Assembly: GCA_949130485.1 (NCBI GenBank) | Contig: OX422184.1 | Span: 17,484,324-17,548,323, forward strand | Length of the DNA stretch: 64,000 nucleotides | DNA from: Agelas oroides | Lineage: Eukaryota; Porifera; Demospongiae; Agelasida; Agelasidae | Reading direction: 5' to 3' | Shown here: positions 20,734 through 31,980 of the stretch, piece after piece | Layout of the letters: every line of letters starts with the position of its first letter | Numbering within the stretch: the stretch's first letter is position 1 | Notes under the pieces: model-generated | Seen by the model: only the letters and a program-made list of their open reading frames with translations | Database searches by the model: none | Told to the model about the DNA's origin: nothing | Program-made: the position numbers and the translations under genes

Positions 20734-21169
20734 TAGGCCCTACATCTGAATCTGAGCGAATTATTTCGTACTGCAAGCGACGAACGTGAGAAGGCCTGGG
20801 AACGAGGCTAGACTGTAGATAAACACGCACGCATATGCATGAACGCATGTAGACAGCTAAACTTCCATATTAAATAATATGTTGTTGTCCAGAAGATTTA
20901 GTCTAGAGGAGGTAGTGGAAGTATACGGATTTTGTATTCGTACGTTACATCTTCCGGTGATATCCGTTATGATAATCGGAGTTATGCGGTTGTCGTACAA
21001 CGAAAGAGCTGTGCCAGATGGCAGATTTCGGCACCATCTGTTCCAAGCTGTGTTCGTTCGAACGACCTATCCTTCACGGTATGTGTAATTCAGGTGGTCA
21101 AGAGTCCACGCAGCTGTCGACACCGCTGTTACTGCTCCCGTCGGTATGTGAGGACGTTGTAAAAGTCGG

Positions 21170-21460
21170 GTCCAGCTTGAAGCCTCTGAAATTGGTGAGA
21201 TTCAAGCGCCTGTAGCGCATGAACGCAGGGTGCTATCAAGACCGGACTTGGACCAGATTAAAGATCTGTTTCTCTGCTTTCTGAAAATCCTCACATGATG
21301 GGGTGACATCCCCATTATTTGTGGTTTTGGTGCGCATGGGTAACTTTGTCTAATCATATCTCCTGAACCCTACGACCTATGGACATGGGACTTGTACCAT
21401 TGGATGCAGCAAAGATTGAAGTTTAAAAGGATGTGTAAAAGTCTTGTGACATCCCCATCA
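21170..21460. repeat. Tandem-repeat DNA left of the LINE
   Basis: Unit landmarks: CATATCTCCTGAACCCTACG, CCTATGGACATGG, CTTGTACCATTGGA, GTGACATCCCCATCAC. The array continues to the right of the LINE at 25432-25930, so the LINE inserted into it. Confidence 0.7.
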
Positions 21461-22237
21461 CTTAGTTATGCCGAAGCAATATCAGGAGGAGGAAAGAAGC
21501 CACCCCAACTTACTACTACTCCCAGAACACAACCCCAACCAAGGTATGTTTCTGACAATAAATTTAGCATTGTCCTGTACGGAGTGAATAAGTGTCCCCC
21601 AGGCTCCCCTAGATCGACCCGCTTAGAATCTGATAATACTAGCGTGGTGTCTGTGTTTTCTACCCTCGACGATACCATCCAAGCCCATTCCATCAAGGAA
21701 TGCTACCGTCTTGGAAAGTTCGACCCTAAACGTAATAACACCAAACCCAGACCAATTCTCGTACACTTTGTCAGAATGTCCGACGTCTCTAGCGTTCTAG
21801 CAAAAAGGGGAAGTCTGAAAAGGCCATACTCTGTTAAACCCATCATGTCCAAGGAACAACGAAAAATTGAGTCTATTTTGCTGAAAGAGAGATGGAACTT
21901 GATACAATCCGGTATCTCCCGTACCCAAATAAGAATCCGCGATTCAAATATATATGTCAATAAAAAACTACATGGCAAGGTAGTTGATTCTACCTTCACG
22001 TCCAGCAACACAGCTAATTTCAATTTCAGTCCCATCGTCTCCCCTAGCAACCATGATCAACTACCTGCTGCTACCACTACATTGTCCAGGGCAGACACTG
22101 TGGAGCCACCCCCTCCTAACACAGCTGAATTAAGACCCATAATGCATTCCTTGTCATTGTCTGATGATACTATGACAGCTGGCAACGATGACCCATCCTT
22201 ACAATCATCCCCCAGCACTAATGAACCCAGTCAATGA
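21461..22237 (+). CDS. LINE ORF1 protein (5' truncated, RRM-like)
   Basis: Open from the left junction to TGA at 22235-22237; the first ~20 codons of the open frame (from 21392) belong to the flanking tandem repeat, so the true start is lost. The segment from FSIVLYGVNKCPPGS through RPILVHFVRMSDVSSVL, with RGSLKRPYSVKP, has the pattern of an RNA-recognition-motif-like ORF1p of CR1/L2-type LINEs (RNP-like RPILVHF). The C-terminal 80 residues are Ser/Thr/Pro-rich. ORF1p normally binds the element RNA in a cytoplasmic particle. The next ORF follows in the same frame directly after the stop. Confidence 0.75.
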   Translation, partial: LSYAEAISGGGKKPPQLTTTPRTQPQPRYVSDNKFSIVLYGVNKCPPGSPRSTRLESDNTSVVSVFSTLDDTIQAHSIKECYRLGKFDPKRNNTKPRPILVHFVRMSDVSSVLAKRGSLKRPYSVKPIMSKEQRKIESILLKERWNLIQSGISRTQIRIRDSNIYVNKKLHGKVVDSTFTSSNTANFNFSPIVSPSNHDQLPAATTTLSRADTVEPPPPNTAELRPIMHSLSLSDDTMTAGNDDPSLQSSPSTNEPSQ

Positions 22238-25158
22238 CTATGCAATCGCAAATCATTACTCTTATGGAACGCGCGTAGTTTAATGAACAAATTCAATCAA
22301 TTTCAATCTGTAGTATATACTAAGAATTTTGACATAATCTGTGTAACCGAAACATGGCTAAACAACACGGTATTCAATAACGAAATTCTGCCGACATCTT
22401 ATACAATATATCGCAAAGACAGAGTGAATCGAGGAGGCGGTGTCCTAGTTGCTATTCATAACTCAATCCCATCTCAACTTTGCCATACAAGCAATTCAAT
22501 TGAAATGATCTCAGTGCATCTGAATATTAGACCGAAACTACTGCTAATATGTCTTTACATTCCCCCGAACTGTACTAGTGAATATCAACAAGAAACTTTA
22601 CATGCTATTTCCAACATACAAGATGATGTCAGCACAATCATACTTGGGGATTTCAATACCCCTGACATTAACTGGTTAACCCTATGTGCAGGGTCACCTT
22701 TCTCTCGCAATCTCTGCAATACACTACATCATCTCAATTATCTGCAACTTGTCAATACTCTAACTCATCAAGCAGGCAATATACTTGACCTTATACTTAC
22801 AAATGCTCCTCATAGAATTAGTAACATCGTAGTAGGTACAGATTCTACGCTAAATTCAGATCACTTTTTGGTTACTGCTGACATACTCTCACATTCCAAT
22901 ACAAACAGTACAAGGTCTGTTGGTACAGGGTCTTACTCTCTGAATGCTCTAAATTATCGTAAAGCCAACCTACCTGCACTTGCTGATCATTTGACGGACT
23001 CTCTTATACTATACGACTCATTCTCTTCACATAACTTAGAAAGCTCCTGGTCTGCACTTAGAGATGCCATTACTCTCAGTACATCAATCTTTGTGCCCAG
23101 TGCTACTATCCCATCAAAGGTTTCACCACATTGGTTCAACGCTTCTATTAGGCACCAACTAAACACAGTGCGTAGCCTACGCAGGCGTATTAAACGACAT
23201 CCAACACAAATGCTTAGAACTAGACTCATACAGATGGAAAGAGATCTTCAATCTCTTATCCAGTCTACCAAAGAGAACTATTTAATGCAAATAGTTACAA
23301 CATTTAGGAGCAATCCAAGGAAACTATACACATATCTCAATAACCTATCAGAATCTAAGTTCGAACCACACTTCATCTATCATAACGATGCGACAATACA
23401 TGACCCACACAAAAGAGCAATCATATTCAATGAATACTTCAACTCCACCTTCACTACCAGTGACTATGTCCTACCTTCGACCCAGTCACTGCCTGCTCCT
23501 GCAACACCATGTTTAAGTGAATTATCACTCAACGAATCTGAAGTATACGAAATTCTAGTCCAGCTTGACACCACAAAAGCAATGGGATGTGATAATATAC
23601 ATCCCTTAGTGCTGAAGCACTGTTCTGATACACTTGCTGCACCATTCTCCTCCCTTTTCAACTTGTCTCTAAACACTGCCCACATCCCTCACGAATGGAA
23701 AATCCACAAGATACGTCCTATTCCGAAAGGGGGCGACAGATCTAACGTCTGTAATTATAGACCAATCTCTCTTCTTTGTACAACTTCTAAAGTGCTGGAA
23801 AAAGCTGTATATGATAAAACCATCAGCTTTATAAGACCAAAGCTGTCAAAGCAACAGTTTGGCTTCCTTAAAGGCAGATCGTGCCTGTCACAACTTCTTG
23901 TTTCATTCGCCCAGGTGTTTAATGACCTCGATAGAAGTGCCGTAGGAATTAATGCCGTATTCCTGGACTTTAAGAAGGCGTTTGATTCAGTCCCTCACAA
24001 TGAGCTTCTTCTTAAACTGTGGAGAATGGGAATTACAGGTAAACTTTGGTTGTGGTTCCAAGAGTACCTAACCCACAGACAACATTATGTTTACTTAGAT
24101 AATGCCTCTTCTGCCCTGCTTCCAGTGAAATCAGGAGTCCCCCAAGGAAGTATCCTTGGACCACTTCTATTCCTCATTTACATTAATGATCTGCCAGAAT
24201 GTATTAATTTGCATCATGTCGATTATTCGCTGATGACGCCAAGTTGCTCAAATCTGTCGTTACTTCAAATGATTGTACCCAACTGCAACTGGACCTTACA
24301 TCTTTAGAACAATGGTGTAGCACCTGGAGGCTCAATCTGAACCAGCATAAATGTACTCATCTGAGATTGTCACTTTCAAACCAAGCCAACTCGCCCCAAA
24401 CAGTCGCATACAAAGTCTGTGGGACTACACTCGAGTCAGTAACGAGTCAAAGGGATCTGGGGGTTATAGTGACAAACAATTTGTCTTGGAGTCTGCACTA
24501 CGGTAAACTTTGCCAGAAGGCCTACAATGCTCTCCATCTCATTAAGAGATCACTTCCTGAATCAGCCCCAGTTTACCTAAAAAAACAATTGTATATTTCC
24601 CTTGTCCGCTCCCACCTCTCTTATTGCCCACAAATCTGGAAACCTCGATACGTCAAAGACATCTCATGCCTAGAAAGAATTCAGAGAAGATCAACCAAAT
24701 ACATTTTAAACGACTACTCTACCGACTACAAGTCACGGCTCCAAACACTCCATCTTCTTCCAATAGCCCTTTGGCTTGATCTGCATGATCTCTTGTTTCT
24801 TGTGAAGTGCCTACAAGATCAAGAAAACAATCTTGAGATTCACCGTTATATCACATTCCGCACTACCTGCACTAGAACAGGATCAACAGGTCGTATGCTT
24901 AACATTAACTACACTAGGACCTCAGCTGCAAGACACTTCTACTTCAATCATATTGTCTTACTTTGGAACTCAGTTCAACCAGCAATAAACCTAAATGATT
25001 CCTTCAAAGTCGTTAGGTATAAACTTATAAACTTCCTATGGTCTCATTTCATAAACCATTTCAATCCACTAGACACTTGTACTTATCATTTGGTTTGTCC
25101 TTGTAGCAACTGCCATGCCACCGGTAGATCCGCATTGCTTACTAACTCCATGTTTTAA
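22238..25158 (+). pseudogene. LINE ORF2: endonuclease and reverse transcriptase, one frameshift
   Basis: Directly continues the ORF1 frame after UGA: CNRKSLLLWNARSLMNKF, so the endonuclease starts a few codons after the stop. Endonuclease motifs: NARSL, TETWLN, GGGVLVAIH, LGDFNTPDINW, NSDHFLV. Reverse transcriptase motifs: YRPISLL, QFGFLKGRSC, FLDFKKAFDSVPH, SGVPQGSILGPLLFLIYIND. One base is missing at about 24226, exactly before the catalytic FADD, so FADDAKLLKSV continues in the other frame to the stop at 25156-25158. The C-terminal part (LSYCPQIWKPRYVKDI, then LERIQRRSTKYIL) is intact. Apart from this lesion the frame is open, so the insertion is young; the copy itself cannot make full-length enzyme. 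Confidence 0.9.
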
Positions 25159-25431
25159 TACTTCATCTATTATATATTGTGACTGTGTTCTGTCATTTAT
25201 GTTCTATTGCCTGTGTTGGTTACCTAATGTAACTCAGTACTCTCTTTTCTGACTAGTTTTTTTTTTTGCTGTTATGTTAGTCTGCTATCCTTATTTATTT
25301 CTGTGTACTTCCAGCTACTCTTGAACTACAAGAGTAGTCTGTCAGCCAACATCCTGCCATCTATTTCATCACCATTATGTTTCTCACTACCAATCTTGGC
25401 TGTAAAGCTCATAATAATAATAATAATAATA

Positions 25432-25930
25432 TGGAGCTGTGACACCGTGAAATCAACCATGTTTCATGATTATTGTGCACATGGGTATATTTGTGTGACT
25501 GTATCTCCTGAACCCTTCCCTCTACGAATATGGAACTTGTACCATTGGACACAGCAAGGATCGAGGTTTATAAAAATGCATTCAAGCATGGTGACACCCC
25601 ATCACATTTGGAGCTGTGAATCATTGAAATAAACCATGTTTCGTGGTTCTGCATGCATTGGTAATTTTGTGTGACCATATCTCCTGAACCCTACAACATA
25701 TGGACATGGAACTTGTAATGTGGGAGACGGCAAAGTTTGGCTTTTATAAGAGTGTGTTGACGTATTGTGACATCTACATTAGATTTGGAACTGCGAGCCC
25801 ATGAGATCAATCCTGTTTCGTGGTTTTGGTAATTACGCATTGGTAACTCTGTGTGACCATATCTCTTGAACCCTACAACCTATGGACATGGAACTTGTAC
25901 TGTTGGACGAAGCAAGGACATGAGCCCATG
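25432..25930. repeat. Tandem-repeat DNA right of the LINE
   Basis: At least three diverged units of about 180 bp, recognisable by GAACCCTACAACCTATGGAC, GAACTTGTACCATTGGAC and GGAGCTGTGAATC. Same family as 21170-21460. Confidence 0.7.
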
Positions 25931-26185
25931 CACTTTGGATTTGCCTCTGAACAACCATGCACTCAATACATTGAATTGCATTTGTTTTCAAGAACACTCT
26001 AACAAGCTAATATATTTCTATGATTGGACAGAGCAAGGACTAAGCTATGTGCCAAAGTTTAAGCACAGTCCCAAGCATTTTTCGGTTTTCATGTTGTGAT
26101 TGATTTCAATTTCTCAAGTCAGTTAACAGTATTGAATTCTCATCTTCCAATGGTTATATAATAACTCCATACATCAGTTGTAATC
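25931..26185. other. Gene-free stretch
   Basis: Degenerating end of the tandem repeat; nothing else recognised. Confidence 0.3.
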
Positions 26186-26690
26186 CAGGGATGTCCCTCG
26201 TGGGATCCTCCGGACACCAACTCACCTGAGTATTTGGGGATGTCCCAGGACCTATCCTGGGATGTCCCTTGCGGTATTCTCCGGACACCTATTCACACCA
26301 ATCTTCAAGGTATGCAGGACTATCCTGCGATATCCTTTGTGGGATACTCCAGACACCAAGTCACACCAATCTTCAGGGAGGCACAGGACTATCCTGGGAT
26401 GTCCCTTGTGGGATCCTCCGGAGACCAACTCACCTCAGGATATGGGGATGTCCCAGGACTATCCTGGGATGTCCCTTGTGGTATTCTCCGGACACCTATT
26501 CACACCAATCTTCAGGGATGCACAGGAATGTCCTAGGATGACCCTCATGGGATCCTCTGGACACCAAGTCACACCAATCTTCAGGGATGCATAGGAATGT
26601 CCTGGGATGTCCATCGTGGGATCCTCCAAACACCAAGTCACACAAACATTAAGGGATGTTTTAGGACTATCCTGTGATGTTTCTTGTGGG
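26186..26690. repeat. Minisatellite, 69-70-bp unit, about seven copies
   Basis: The word GGACTATCCTG (or GGAATGTCCTG) recurs at 26317, 26386, 26456, 26525, 26594 and 26664, with spacings of 69, 70, 69, 69 and 70. Unit core: GATGTCCCTTGTGGGATCCT then CCGGACACC, CACACCAATCTTCAGG. All three forward frames stay open for about 100 codons, but the unit length is not always a multiple of three, so coding is unlikely. Confidence 0.9.
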
Positions 26691-26724
26691 ATTTACATGG
26701 TACTGAAGCAGTACCATGTAAATA
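26691..26724. repeat. 33-bp palindrome at the minisatellite edge
   Basis: ATTTACATGGTACTG and its exact complement around AAG. Similar in design to the palindrome at 15984; no flanking duplication recognised. Confidence 0.55.
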
Positions 26725-27324
26725 ACCAGTAATGTACAAGCTTTTCAGTAAATAGTGCTGGTATGTGCCGCTAGTGCATGCTATTGTCGACGATTAGATT
26801 CTCTACGCAAGACTTAGCATAGTGGTCGGTTACACAGGGTACCACAAAAAATCCCGTCAAAATTGGGGCGCTTGTCCAGGACAATACGGTAGTCTTGCAC
26901 GCGTGCCCAGCCTGCGCGCGCCTCCCGGTAGAGTCTGGGGACGAGCCTACCTCCTGACCAGCCCCACCCACACGCAGACAGGACCACATCCAGCAGCGTG
27001 AGACATGAGACTGTAGTATACGTAGGACGGTAGTTATAACTAGGCGAATGCAGTGCATTGTGGGGCGAGCGTAATTAAGCGAGTTGTGTAGTGGTTGGTG
27101 TTGCATAGGCAGCATAACAGCTACGCACAATATACTGCATGTTTGCATTGCATATACGCACAACAAAGAGAAGGTTTATGCGAATTCATGCAGCGGCAGT
27201 CAGGGTAGAGCGCCCAGCCCTATCTCTCCCAGTGCTTCATTAATCTTTCCTGCCTATGCTTGGTTGTCTCTGCCGCACGTCGAGCCGCGCTCGCGCGGCA
27301 CAGCATAATCTATACACTTCCAAT
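26725..27324. other. Gene-free stretch
   Basis: No supported coding region. Around 26880-27010 the sequence is GC-rich (GCGCGCGCCTCCCGG) and may be a former promoter. Confidence 0.3.
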
Positions 27325-27680
27325 TTGCTTCCTACGCTTATGCCACCTGCAAGTATGTATTCTAGCTAGGTTACTAGACAGGATGTCTCTGCTACAGCAC
27401 AAGGCTCCTTCCTGTCACACAGTGCTTATACATTATGCAACAAAATGGGAAGGAGCCTGGGTTCGAGTCTGCTTGTAATTCCATTTAGGTTCTGATGAAG
27501 CATCGTAGCTAAGCTACTGGCTGTAGGATGGTCTGCAACCAGGCTTGCTCTGTCTGAGACCAAACTCCTTGTTGGCTTTGTCATGTAAAATCAGTCAAAA
27601 TCCCTTGCGCCAGTTTGTAACACCAGCACTTGTGCCTTCACTCTACCTAATACTAGTAACTGCAAGTGTTGGTCACCGAT
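27325..27680 (-). repeat. Dispersed repeat R1 (reverse copy)
   Basis: Reverse complement of 19503-19815, including CAGCACAAGGCTCCTTCCTG, GATGGTCTGCAACCAGGC and GTCATGTAAAATCAGTCAAA. Includes GGTTCGAGTCTGC, which is close to a Pol III B box, but no A box was found. Confidence 0.75.
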
Positions 27681-27802
27681 GCAGCTATCTTCAGTCAAGA
27701 ACAGGCTACTATTAAACTCACATGGTAGCTACAAGACATACGTGCCATTACACCAATAGAGGAACTATAGTTCCCTACAGTTCACAGCTGTTTGTGTAAC
27801 CG

Positions 27803-28427
27803 TACATCGGGAAATTTTCGCCGGTCCAAATTTTCGCGAAAATCCCGTTTCCCCTCCAGAAGAAATTTTCTCAGAATTAAATTTCAATTTCGTGGTGCGA
27901 TATTATACTTTTGCTCGCATATAACGTAATGTGAACTTTGAACTCGGTACAAGCGATGCGAATTTTGATTTCGACGAGGAACGCGTAGCGAGACTCTCGC
28001 CGGAACAAGTCTGGCTACGCGAGACTAGAGGAAAGATGGAGCGCTTCAAGTTCAGTGTCGAGTCTTGCGTGGGAGGCTACCACGTCTACAAAGCACGAAC
28101 TCCGTTGTTGCTCGCATACCTGAACGAGAGGTACTGGCCCCGTTCTTGGTCGTGCTTCTGCCTTGTTCACTTCTCTGTTTTACTTCCTCCATCACCACAC
28201 GCGGGACAGCTTGAGAAAGGGGACCCTACGGATCAAAGCCACTGTCAACAGGGCACACGTAGCGAAAACGAGCTATAAACAACGTCGCCCGGTCCGAACG
28301 TTAGAACGAGAGCTGCAGTGTGGGTGGAAAGTTTCGTGGGTGGAAAATTTCGTGACACCGGGGTTAACCACGTAAATAACCAAAATTAGCACCCCACGGA
28401 AATAACCCGCTATACGCAGTTGACTGT
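27803..28427 (+). mobile_element. Element of the CCGTATAGCGG family carrying an ORF
   Basis: Ends CCGTACATCGGGAAATTTTC and ACCCGCTATACG match the TA-flanked element at 63489-63870. The insertion replaced most of the upstream block of the secreted relic at 28452: CAGCTGTTTGTGT is directly left of it and GCAGTTGACTG directly right. Contains a frame from about 27931 with MERFKFSVESCVGGYHVYKA after ATG 28035 and a possible donor GAGAG|GTACTG at 28131. GYHVYK recalls HIRAN-like proteins of invertebrates, weakly. Confidence 0.6.
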
Positions 28428-28451
28428 TTCAAGCAGTCCTAACGTTCAAGC

Positions 28452-29200
28452 ATGCAGGTCATTTGGGTGCTAGTTGGACTTTTCAGTGTTCTTGTCACCA
28501 ATGCTGCAGCACAGTCCTGCCCAGCAAACCTCAACCTTGAAGCTCAGTTTGCTACTTATGGGGACAGAATGTTTACTCCGGAGGCACTTCAAGCTGTTTT
28601 TTGTGGATACCAATCTGACGTTCTTCAGAGAAGTTTTAGGATTTGATGATGCTGAGATTCAACAAGAAACTCAGAATGCTTTTCAGTTCTTCAATGAAAG
28701 GTTTGGTCTGGACTTCTCTCGGTCTGAGCCCAATGAGTTAGGCATACGCTTCTTCCAAAATGCCACGTTTCAACCAAATAGGCAACCCGGTTGTAACCTT
28801 CAACCGCTGGCTCCTAACTGGAAACACTCGGTCCAGATGCTTTATTGCAACTGTCGGTGGATATTTAGTCAACTTTATTGGAGAGCAGACATTGAGAGGA
28901 ACATATGGTGGAGAAGGAATCCAGGTCACTAGCAATAGAGTTCTATCATATGACTACATTTCTATTTCAATTCCTCGTCGTGACCCAATCGTGATTCAAC
29001 GGAGGACCCCAATACCAAATGAAGGAGTGCAAATTGGACTGTTTGTCTTGTTCTACGAGTTGTCCCATCCAACACTGGGTCAAGGTGCTATACGAGGATT
29101 CTTTCAGACAGAACTTGTCACTGAAAATGGGACTAGTATTCTTCATCGGGTTGGGAATACTCTTGCTACCTTTCCACCCAATGTCCTTAGTTTTGACTGA
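28452..29200 (+). pseudogene. Secreted-protein family, copy with two frameshifts
   Basis: Start, signal peptide (MQVIWVLVGLFSVLVTNAAA) and first cysteine are intact. An extra T in TGTTTTTTGTGG (about 28600) shifts the frame before DTNLTFF. A small deletion near 28785 (CAACCCGGTTGTAACC) shifts it again before FNRWLLTG. The rest reads normally to PPNVLSFD and the stop. Lesions are few, so this copy died recently. Its promoter block has been largely replaced by the element at 27803. Confidence 0.85.
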
Positions 29201-29519
29201 TATAAAATGAATAGCAATTAATGAACTATGTTACCTGTAGAATGTAGTATTGTACTGTGACGTTGTTGAAACACTGTAGACACTTCTACCTGGTAACAAA
29301 AACACAATTTCTAATTCAAACGTGCAAAAGGCCACAGGAGTACTTAACTAGCTACATGTAATATTAGTACATGAATTTAGTTGTAAGTCTGATGAAATAC
29401 TGAACTAGGTCTCCCAATTGAATGCTTTACCATCATTACCAGCCAAAGGAAGCCCTACTTTTACATTCATGCAGGACTGACACTTTCACACTTGGTCCCT
29501 TGCAAAGTCATGTGGTAGG

Positions 29520-29850
29520 ACTTAGACACTGAGAGGAACATATAGTGGAGAAGGAATCCAGGTCACTAGCAGTAGAGTTCTGCCATAAGAATACATTATT
29601 TTCTATTTCAATTCCTCGTCGTGATCTGTTTGTGATTCAATGGTGGACTCCAATACCAAAATGAAGCAGCGCAAATTGGACTGTTTGTCTTGTTCTACGA
29701 GTTTTCCCATCCAACACTGGGTCAAGGTGCTATACCAGGATTCTTTCAGACAGAACATGTCACTGAAAATGGGACTAGTATTTTTCATAGGCCTGGTAGT
29801 GTTGTTATTACCTTCCCACCCATTGTCCTTAGTTTTAACTGATGACATGA
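29520..29850 (+). pseudogene. 3' fragment of the secreted-protein family
   Basis: Begins at ACACTGAGAGGAACATATAG and covers the C-terminal third (LRGTY, ISIPRRD, LFYEFSHPTLGQG equivalents, PPIVLSFN) with several frameshifts. Lies about 310 bases after the previous copy in the same orientation, so it is the remains of a tandem duplicate. Confidence 0.8.
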
Positions 29851-30511
29851 ATAGCGAATTTAGATGTAGGCTGGATGACATGCTGAACTGGGTCTCCCAA
29901 TGCTCTGCCCTCTATCATCAGTGTAGTATTGTACTGCAAGCTTGTTGAAACATTGTGGACACTTTTATCTGGTTACAGATGTGGGAGTTCAAATTTACCA
30001 GTTGAATGTGCAAAAGGTCACAGGAGTTCTACATGTAGCATTATTACCTGAATTTTGATGGCATGCATTGGATGTCCGATGACATGCTGAACTGGGTAAT
30101 AATGACACTGAATGTCTGATGACATGCATTGGATGTCTGATGACATACTGAACTGGGTAAAGCATTGAATGCTTTGCCCTCCATCATTATCAGTCAAAGG
30201 AAGCCCTATCCAGGACTGATATGTTCACACTTGATCCCTTGCAAAGTCATGAAGAAGGACTTACATTTGAGAACGAGAGGGAGGGTAAATTGGGAAATTC
30301 ATGATGTCAAACTCATTGCATCAAGGTAGAGTATATATATACTATAGTGCGTTTGTGGATCAAAGGTGCTGCATGGGGTCATATATGGCATATAGCAGTG
30401 TTGTTGTCAATTAATTTCTTAATGTTTGCAACCATTACTTATTTAGAAGCAATTGCAAACAAAACAAGCTGCTTGGTAAAATGAATTAATATGCACAATT
30501 TCAACTGTAAT
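29851..30511. other. Gene-free stretch
   Basis: Short direct repeats of GATGACATGCTGAACTGGGT (29876, 30077, 30140) that belong to the 3' flank of the secreted family. Nothing else recognised. Confidence 0.45.
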
Positions 30512-30893
<382 letters not shown>

Positions 30894-31243
30894 ATGTTAT
30901 GATACTAGATGATGTAATTGCAATTAACAGATAATAGACCATCCAGTCAAAGCAAGGCGGAATTTACCTTCACATATAATAGAGTCTCTGGAAGCCTCGT
31001 TTTCAGACCACCAACTGCTTCAGTGGTCTTGGAACAACATGACACATGTTGCATGACCTTTGTCATGTAGTTTCTGGTAATCATGCTAATTTGGAATTGC
31101 TTACAGCAAAAATTGATCCCTGGGAAAGCAGGTAATGATTACATATTTACTGCTGTGGAGTTAACCAAAATTACTTACAATAAGTAATCCATTACGGCAT
31201 AGTTACAATTAACAACTACCATTACTACAACACTGGCATATAG

Positions 31244-31312
31244 ACCCCCGACTCAGCAATATACTCCCTGCAGTTGCGACCGCAGGGAGTTTATTGCTGA
31301 GTCAGGGGTGTA
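31244..31312. repeat. Strong hairpin with CCCTGC arms
   Basis: ACCCCCGACTCAGCAATATA-CTCCCTGC is answered, after a 10-base loop, by GCAGGGAG-TTTATTGCTGAG and TCAGGGGTGT; stem about 27 bp with one or two mismatches. No flanking duplication seen. Confidence 0.7.
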
Positions 31313-31534
31313 TATTTGGCTGAGTGAATGTATATAGCAGCCAACAGTTAATTTGAAAAAAAATTTTTTTTGTTTTACGGGCCTCACTAGGAGAGCTACT
31401 GCCAGCACTATATAGAGCCCCCATCCTGTACTGGGTACTACCACAACAGCCAAAGCGTCACACAATTTTCGAGTTTTATTCGTGCAGCTGTAGTTTTTAC
31501 TACTGCTTCCCGACAGTTAGCCACTATCCTGATT

Positions 31535-31980
31535 GTGAGAGTTGGTGGTTGTCCGGTTGCCGTAGCTCAGTGGCAGAGCACTGGCGGCTCAAGCCAGGGG
31601 TGTCCTGGGTTCGACTCCCAGTGGCTACCGGCTTTTTCACTTTCCTCTATTTTCGCCTCATAACATCTAAATTCCTTTATTTCCAGCATGAGGCAAGACG
31701 CTCTGAGCATTTAGAGTGAGAAAACCACTCAGCATGGGTTCTTTCCTGATGGAGAGAATTTTCCGGTCAACCCCTAACGGAGTTCTGATGGCACCACATG
31801 CTGAGTGGCTGCCAGGTGTGCGACTGAGGCATTCAGTGCCACCTGTGCAGTACATATAGAGGATGGTGAGGGTTGGTGGTTGTCTGGTTGCCATAGCTCA
31901 GTGGCAGAGCACTGGCGGCTCAAGCCAGGGTTGTCCTGGGTTCGACTCCCGGCGGCTCTAAATTCCTTTATTTCCAGCAT
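31535..31980 (+). mobile_element. Two tandem tRNA-derived SINE units
   Basis: tRNA-like heads at about 31555-31628 and 31886-31957: A box TAGCTCAGTGG and B box GGTTCGACTCC are perfect in both. The anticodon arm CTGGC-GGCTCAA-GCCAG lacks U33, so these are not functional tRNAs. Between the heads lies a body ending GTGCGACTGAGGCATTCAG and CATATAGAGGATGGTGAGGG. Both are followed by AAATTCCTTTATTTCCAGCA. Confidence 0.8.

Larger units (their letters stand above)
21461..25431 (+). mobile_element. Non-LTR retrotransposon (CR1/L2/Jockey-like), 5' truncated
   Basis: Starts inside tandem-repeat DNA near CACTTAGTTATGCC, contains ORF1 and ORF2 with endonuclease and reverse transcriptase, and ends with an (AAT)n tract at 25411-25431, as in LINEs that end in short microsatellites. 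The target repeat resumes with ATGGAGCTGTGACACC. No long target duplication is visible. Confidence 0.88.

Noticed and set aside
26234-26594. Three overlapping ORFs of about 100 codons as a repeat protein
   Set aside because: The unit alternates between 69 and 70 bp, all three frames are equally open, and there is no start context; it is a minisatellite by-product.
31555-31628. Possible functional tRNA gene
   Set aside because: A and B boxes are perfect, but the anticodon loop lacks U33, the acceptor stem is imperfect, and the same sequence recurs with a common body, so it is a SINE head.
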